64,000 bases of DNA, taken from Centroberyx gerrardi (taxonomy: Eukaryota > Chordata > Actinopteri > Beryciformes > Berycidae). The stretch lies in NCBI RefSeq assembly GCF_048128805.1, contig NC_136017.1, forward strand, positions 19,097,807-19,161,806. Direction: 5' to 3'. Shown in pieces: positions 62,029 to 64,000 of this stretch. How positions within the stretch are numbered: the stretch's first letter is position 1; each line of letters begins with the position of its first letter. The position numbers and the translations under genes were made by a program. The notes under the pieces were generated by a model. That model was not told the origin of the DNA and searched no databases. It saw only the letters and a list, made by a program, of their open reading frames with translations.

Positions 62029-64000
62029 GCTGTATAAAGTGTAACCGCCTTCACTGTCAGCTCCATTAGGGCTGGGTATCGCTGAATTTAAGGCATCACA
62101 AGGTATCGACTCAAAGTGTTGGAGTTTTCAAATGAGAACTTGAGTATGGACATTTTTACAGAGGAAATCAATTAAACATGGTCTGATTCAATTTAGTAAA
62201 GCGGATGGCACTAACAAATGTTACATATAAAATTATCTACTAGTGCATAATGAAATTGACTTTCATCCAACCAAGAAAGGTATTACAAAAACTATCAGTT
62301 TAGAATAGTTTGTATTGAATTTTAGATCTGGTAAAACTTCTAATACCCAGCCCCAACCACCATGTTTCAATCTTAAGTGATTCAGTAATGTCAAGGCACC
62401 ATGCACTTCTCAGAGTATGGGTTGCATTCGGTTGCACCATTTTGTGCTCCAAAGCCAAGCGGGCGCAGACTAGGGACGCAAAATGGGTGTAACAAAATTC
62501 ATGCAGAGGGTCTCGGTGATGTCAAAGTGAAAGCAAGCCACAAAATATAATATTGACCTACTGCGCTTAAAAGGTCAGTCCGGGTGGTGGAGGGGGTGAC
62601 ATCAGTGGCGTAGTGCTACTTAAAGAGGTGGCCACCATCCAACACAGGTCAATGGTAATATGGGCTGATAGGTGGGTTTACTCTATCTGCCCAGAGAAAG
62701 ATGTGAGTATACTGCGTATTTATGCATATACTCTCAACTACACTAACGCTGCTCTTACGAATGAGATTTGGGGATAAAGTGAGGTCAACTAAAATTTTCT
62801 CTCCCCACCATTCCCTTGTTTGATGTTAACAAATTGCCTGCCTACACCCACTCATGGGCTGCATTTCCCTAAAGTATCTCAACACTAACATTATACCATG
62901 GGTTATACCAACAATATCTAGCTTTTATGTCATTTTTAAAGGGATACCTTGACATTTTCTTAAATTGTCCAACGGTTACCATAAAAATGGCGTTTTAGCA
63001 TTTTTTATTGAAATAGAGACGCCACTAGTTGCACTAGTACTGAACGAGCCTTCATGGATCACACTTAAAAACACTTTTTACCTCTAAGAGCGATTGGTAT
63101 TGGGAAACGAGTCCCTGGCTTTTTGGCCAATGACTGATTCCCTAGACAGAATGGGAAGAGTTGAAAAGAAGACGAGCTCATTGTTATTCAGTCATTTCTT
63201 TTTTTTAAATTACACTCTAAGGTAATGGATTTCAGTTTGCCATTTATCTGCCCATTTATTCCGTGTATGGAGGAGGCTAGTTATTCTGTTGGAAGTGCAT
63301 CTCTAGTCATCCCTGATAACTGCCAATTTGTTTATTCGTATGCCAGGAATATCACTAGGTTTTGACGTGGCAAAGAGACCAAAGGTGACTTTTCCAAATT
63401 TTGACACTCATTAACACAAGATCTCTAAATGGAAAGGCTGCATGACCACATTTGGTGGTCCAATTTACTGCCAGAACAATGACTCTTTCCCCTTCCCATG
63501 ACAAATGTATGGTCAACATTCTAAAGAAGAACTCTAAATTTTAAGGTATCCCTGTAATAATTATAAATGTACGACTTAAATTAGGCAAAGGAAATACTGG
63601 TGCTGAAGCAGGTTTTGGGAAACTATGACCTGGAAAGAAACTCTTTGCCCTGCATTTTGGGACTCGAAGCTCCAGCTGAGCTGTCCTACATTTTGAAACA
63701 AGCAGTAAGCAACATGGAAGTTGGCAGCCAGTTTACATAGCTTTTATGCAGTCTTTATTCTGGACTCCACACGAAAGGAGCAGTTAACTCGCACTGCAAG
63801 CAAAGGCCTGGTAAAGGCTTGGTGTGGTGAGGATAAATCTGAAACTGGTACTAGAAGAGGAAATGAAGACTTTGGGTGATGAAACATCTTCTTGGACCCC
63901 AAGGAAGCCAACCAAGAAACGCTAACCACCAAGGACATCTAATTAACCCTCCAATATTAATCAGATGTTCTTGAACTGAGTGGGGTCATCACCCATTTGG

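Larger units (their letters stand above)
59535..64000. other. Right flank: no gene recognised
   Basis: No coding exon, tRNA or bounded transposon is supported. Contents include T-runs at 59697-59711 and 61209-61231, CA microsatellites at about 61630 and 61723-61757, and X-box-like motifs at 61933-62028. Minus-strand ATTAAA near 59655 and AATAAA near 63754 (as their plus complements) could end a transcript entering from the right. Confidence 0.45.

Overview
The window looks like teleost fish nuclear DNA. It has small exons with GT-AG introns, dense microsatellites ((CA)n, (CT)n, (TA)n), many short DNA transposons and a Tc1-like element of fish type. I recognise five protein-coding genes and one tRNA gene. 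Everything else I can name is repeat sequence. No CRISPR array, operon or prokaryotic feature is present, and I found no convincing wholly new gene system.

Layout. At the left edge, on the minus strand, is a long acidic first coding exon (259-2955). It ends in the start of a chloride intracellular channel fold and is probably clic6. Next comes rcan1 on the plus strand, with two alternative first exons: a long-isoform exon at 7921-8040 and a short, TATA-driven exon at 21974-22060. Three shared exons follow at 25291-26591. smim11 follows on the minus strand (32738-34623), then a tRNA-Ser(CGA) at 36359-36440. An 8 kb stretch of repeats leads to gpr180 on the minus strand (ten exons, 42844-51108). 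gpr180 lies head-to-head with tgds on the plus strand (twelve exons, 52057-58479), about 950 bp apart. The last 5.5 kb holds no gene that I can recognise.

Synteny. From general knowledge, CLIC6, RCAN1 and SMIM11 are neighbours on human chromosome 21, and GPR180 and TGDS are a neighbouring pair on human chromosome 13. The window therefore joins two blocks that are separate in human, and the join falls near the tRNA gene. KCNE1, which lies between RCAN1 and SMIM11 in human, is not seen here.

Gene functions. rcan1 encodes a calcineurin regulator whose short isoform is classically induced by NFAT. smim11 encodes a tiny one-pass membrane protein. gpr180 encodes a seven-span membrane protein with a lumenal N-terminal domain. 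tgds encodes a short-chain dehydrogenase of the dTDP-glucose 4,6-dehydratase family. The genes do not appear to form one pathway; the best-supported functional link is the shared gpr180/tgds promoter interval.

Mobile DNA. Notable items are a Tc1/mariner element with an intact DD34E transposase and near-identical long terminal repeats inside a gpr180 intron, a decayed hAT transposase in the rcan1 intron, two short hAT-type elements with perfect 8-bp target duplications, and a retroposed fragment with a 15-bp target duplication. There are also several palindromic families, one of which sits in intron 1 of three different genes. tgds carries two decayed duplications of exon 3' ends in its introns and an apparent GC-AG intron.
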